This document shows, one piece after another, positions 6,053-7,215 of a stretch of DNA of 7,215 nucleotides. Within the stretch, counting starts at the first letter, position 1. Each line of letters begins with the position of its first letter. Source of the DNA: Phytoactinopolyspora endophytica (GTDB lineage: Bacteria > Actinomycetota > Actinomycetes > Jiangellales > Jiangellaceae); assembly GCF_004138495.1 (NCBI RefSeq), contig NZ_ML142871.1, positions 102,144 through 109,358 on the forward strand. The letters run 5' to 3'. A program made the translations under genes and the position numbers. The notes under the pieces are model-generated. The model had not been told where the DNA came from. It did no database searches and saw nothing but the letters and a program-made list of their open reading frames with translations.

Positions 6053-6724
6053 CTACGTCCCGTCGAAGGCGGCGAGCAGATCGGTGACACCGAGCCCGGC
6101 GAGCGTCTCCATCACGACGAGGCCGGCCTCGGGATCGATACCGACGGCGTTCGGCACGCCGATGACACGCATCCCGGCAGCGAGACCTGACTTGGTCCCG
6201 GGAGGCGAGTCCTCGATGACCAAGCACTCGTCCGGCTTCACCTCCAGCTCGGCCGCGGCTGCCAGGTACGGCTCGGGATCCGGTTTGCCCTTGCTCACCT
6301 CGTCCCCCGTCACCAAGGTGACGAACCTGCCGGCGGGCAGCTGGGCGACCACCGCCTCGGCGAGGGTCCGGTACGACATCGTGACCAACGCGCACGGCAC
6401 GCCGGCGACGTCGAGCTGAGCGAGCAGTTCGACAGCTCCAGGGCGCCACTCGACGTGGCGCTTCACCCCTTCCAGAACTTGAGCCAGAAGGTGATCGCGC
6501 ACCTGCGCGGCGGTCATAGGCAGATCGCCCTTGATCCGGATATAGTCTCCTGCGGCAAGCAGGTCGCTGCCCACGAGGGCGAGGCTGTCGGCATCGGTCC
6601 ACGTTCCGCCGTGCCGTCTCACCAGTTCCTTCTCCGCGGCGATCCAGAGGGGTTCGGTATCAACCAGAGTGCCGTCCATGTCCCAAAGGACTGCGGCCGG
6701 GTAGGGCAGAGTCACGCGCTCCAT
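6053..6724 (-). CDS. HAD superfamily hydrolase, subfamily IA (phosphatase / beta-phosphoglucomutase-like)
   Basis: A 223-residue cytoplasmic phosphohydrolase of usual family length. Motif I is DMDGT at 15-19 (nucleophile D15, acid/base D17). Motif II is LVTMS at 113-117, the motif III lysine is K147 in KPDP, and motif IV is EDSPPG at 171-176. All catalytic positions are present. Residues about 20-90 form the helical cap typical of type C1 enzymes, which decides substrate. The substrate (a sugar phosphate or similar small phosphomonoester) cannot be named. The ATG at 6724 has no good Shine-Dalgarno. A GTG three codons in follows GGAG by only three bases and is a less likely alternative. It is convergent with the ABC operon and divergent from the PAC2 gene, so it is probably transcribed alone. 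Confidence 0.93.
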   Translation of the reverse strand: MERVTLPYPAAVLWDMDGTLVDTEPLWIAAEKELVRRHGGTWTDADSLALVGSDLLAAGDYIRIKGDLPMTAAQVRDHLLAQVLEGVKRHVEWRPGAVELLAQLDVAGVPCALVTMSYRTLAEAVVAQLPAGRFVTLVTGDEVSKGKPDPEPYLAAAAELEVKPDECLVIEDSPPGTKSGLAAGMRVIGVPNAVGIDPEAGLVVMETLAGLGVTDLLAAFDGT

Positions 6725-6725
6725 G

Positions 6726-6754
6726 TTCGCATGTCGGCGATCTCGCCGTAGTCT
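6726..6754 (+). promoter_or_regulatory. Probable leaderless-type promoter upstream of the PAC2 gene
   Basis: TTCGCA (6726-6731, four of six -35 matches) and TAGTCT (6749-6754, TAnnnT -10) are separated by 17 bases. The expected transcription start falls at 6760-6761, on the ATG at 6760, which is the layout of leaderless actinobacterial genes. An inverted repeat (6735-6748) fills the spacer. Confidence 0.5.
6735..6748. repeat. Inverted repeat CGGCGA-TC-TCGCCG between the HAD and PAC2 genes
   Basis: A perfect 6-2-6 inverted repeat lies exactly between the proposed -35 and -10 of the plus-strand promoter, so a protein bound there would block it. On the minus strand it lies ten bases before the HAD start codon and could form a hairpin with a four-base loop that affects HAD translation. 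No binder is known. Confidence 0.5.
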
Positions 6755-6759
6755 GGCCC

Positions 6760-6798
6760 ATGAACAATACGACGCACACGTGGGGAAGGTCGGCGTAA
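6760..6798 (+). CDS. Possible leaderless leader peptide (12 residues) before PAC2
   Basis: The frame encodes MNNTTHTWGRSA and ends with TAA directly against the GTG start of the PAC2 gene (TAAGTG), in the same frame. It has no Shine-Dalgarno, but its ATG sits five bases after a TAnnnT -10, so the mRNA could begin on it and be translated without a leader. Ribosomes ending here could restart at the PAC2 GTG. It does not resemble a known leader peptide and may be a chance frame. Confidence 0.3.
   Translation: MNNTTHTWGRSA
6764..6769 (-). promoter_or_regulatory. Weak candidate -10 of the HAD gene
   Basis: Read on the minus strand, this is TATTGT, which fits TAnnnT. It would give a start near 6757 and a leader of about 32 bases. 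No convincing -35 is visible upstream (toward higher coordinates). If real, the HAD and PAC2 promoters overlap. Confidence 0.3.
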
Positions 6799-7215
6799 GT
6801 GATTGAACTCGAGAGCGTTCCGCAGCTGAACGAGCCGGTGCTCATCGCCGCGTTCGAAGGATGGAACGACGCCGGTGAGGCCGCCACGGCTGCTATCGAG
6901 CACCTCGAGCAGACCTGGCAGGCCACACCCCTTGCCTCACTCGATCCCGACGAGTACTACGACTTCCAGGTCAACCGCCCGCTGGTCTCCATCGACGACG
7001 ACGGCAAGCGGAGCCTGCAGTGGCCGACCACTCGCCTGTCGCTGGCGCACCATCCCGATCTGGGCCGGGACATCGTGTTGCTCCGTGGCATCGAGCCCAA
7101 CATGCGGTGGCGCGGCTTCTGTGCGGAACTGCTCGGCGTCGCCGCCGAGCTCGGCGTCGAGCAGATCGTCACTCTCGGGGCGTTGCTCGCGGACGTTCCG
7201 CACACCCGTCCCGTC
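6799..7215 (+). CDS. PAC2 family protein (N-terminal part, continues past the window)
   Basis: The first 139 codons of a PAC2 (proteasome assembly chaperone 2-like) family protein, usually near 290 residues, so roughly half is present. Seen: a first strand PVLIAAFEGWNDAGEAA (13-29), DPDEYYDFQVNRP (49-61), GIEPNMRWR (97-105) and LGALLADVPHTRP (126-138). These are the family's most conserved stretches. The molecular role of the actinobacterial members is not well settled, and the fold resembles that of archaeal and eukaryotic proteasome assembly chaperones. GTG 6799 is chosen because GGGGAAGG (6782-6789) ends nine bases upstream and because an in-frame stop (6796-6798) excludes any earlier start. 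It is probably expressed from the promoter at 6726-6754. No break is seen up to the window edge. Confidence 0.93.
   Translation, partial: MIELESVPQLNEPVLIAAFEGWNDAGEAATAAIEHLEQTWQATPLASLDPDEYYDFQVNRPLVSIDDDGKRSLQWPTTRLSLAHHPDLGRDIVLLRGIEPNMRWRGFCAELLGVAAELGVEQIVTLGALLADVPHTRPV

Noticed and set aside
6455..6751. Plus-strand open frame (98 codons) opposite the HAD gene
   Set aside because: The minus strand has all four HAD motifs in frame. This frame lacks any recognisable feature.

Overview
The window is high-GC DNA with the coding style of an actinomycete: strong G/C in third positions, GTG and TTG starts, short or missing Shine-Dalgarno sequences, a TAnnnT-type -10 placed for a leaderless start, and a hairpin terminator without a U-tract. 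The gene families also fit: HutC-type GntR regulator, ten-helix FtsX-like permease, and PAC2 protein. Genus cannot be told from this sequence alone. No mobile element, CRISPR array, rRNA or tRNA was recognised.

Left block (111-2296, minus strand): a two-gene operon. A GntR/HutC regulator with a UTRA ligand domain is read first. It overlaps by ATGA a glycoside hydrolase family 15-like (glucoamylase/trehalase-like) enzyme that lacks the usual N-terminal beta-sandwich. The simplest reading is a sugar-responsive regulator co-transcribed with an intracellular glycosidase, autoregulated through a perfect 7-1-7 palindrome beside its own promoter.

Middle block (2605-5932, plus strand): divergent from the regulator across a 308-bp spacer is a MacB/LolD-type ABC ATPase, followed 4 bp later by a two-repeat FtsX-like permease. 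Together they form a type VII ABC (mechanotransmission or exporter) system. The ATPase very likely starts at TTG 2605 rather than at the upstream ATG. The spacer holds one perfect palindrome on the regulator side and two degenerate copies of it on the ABC side, so the GntR protein may control both operons.

Right block: a 55-nt, nearly perfect inverted repeat (5948-6002) separates the ABC operon from a convergent HAD phosphatase (6053-6724, minus). Divergent from the HAD gene is a PAC2-family gene that starts at GTG 6799 and runs off the window. Its intergenic region contains a good leaderless-type promoter for a 12-codon reading frame whose stop directly abuts the PAC2 start.

Most of the window is ordinary, well-known gene families. 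The observations most worth following are the shared operator-like elements of the gntR/ABC spacer, the leader peptide candidate before PAC2, and the very long terminator stem.
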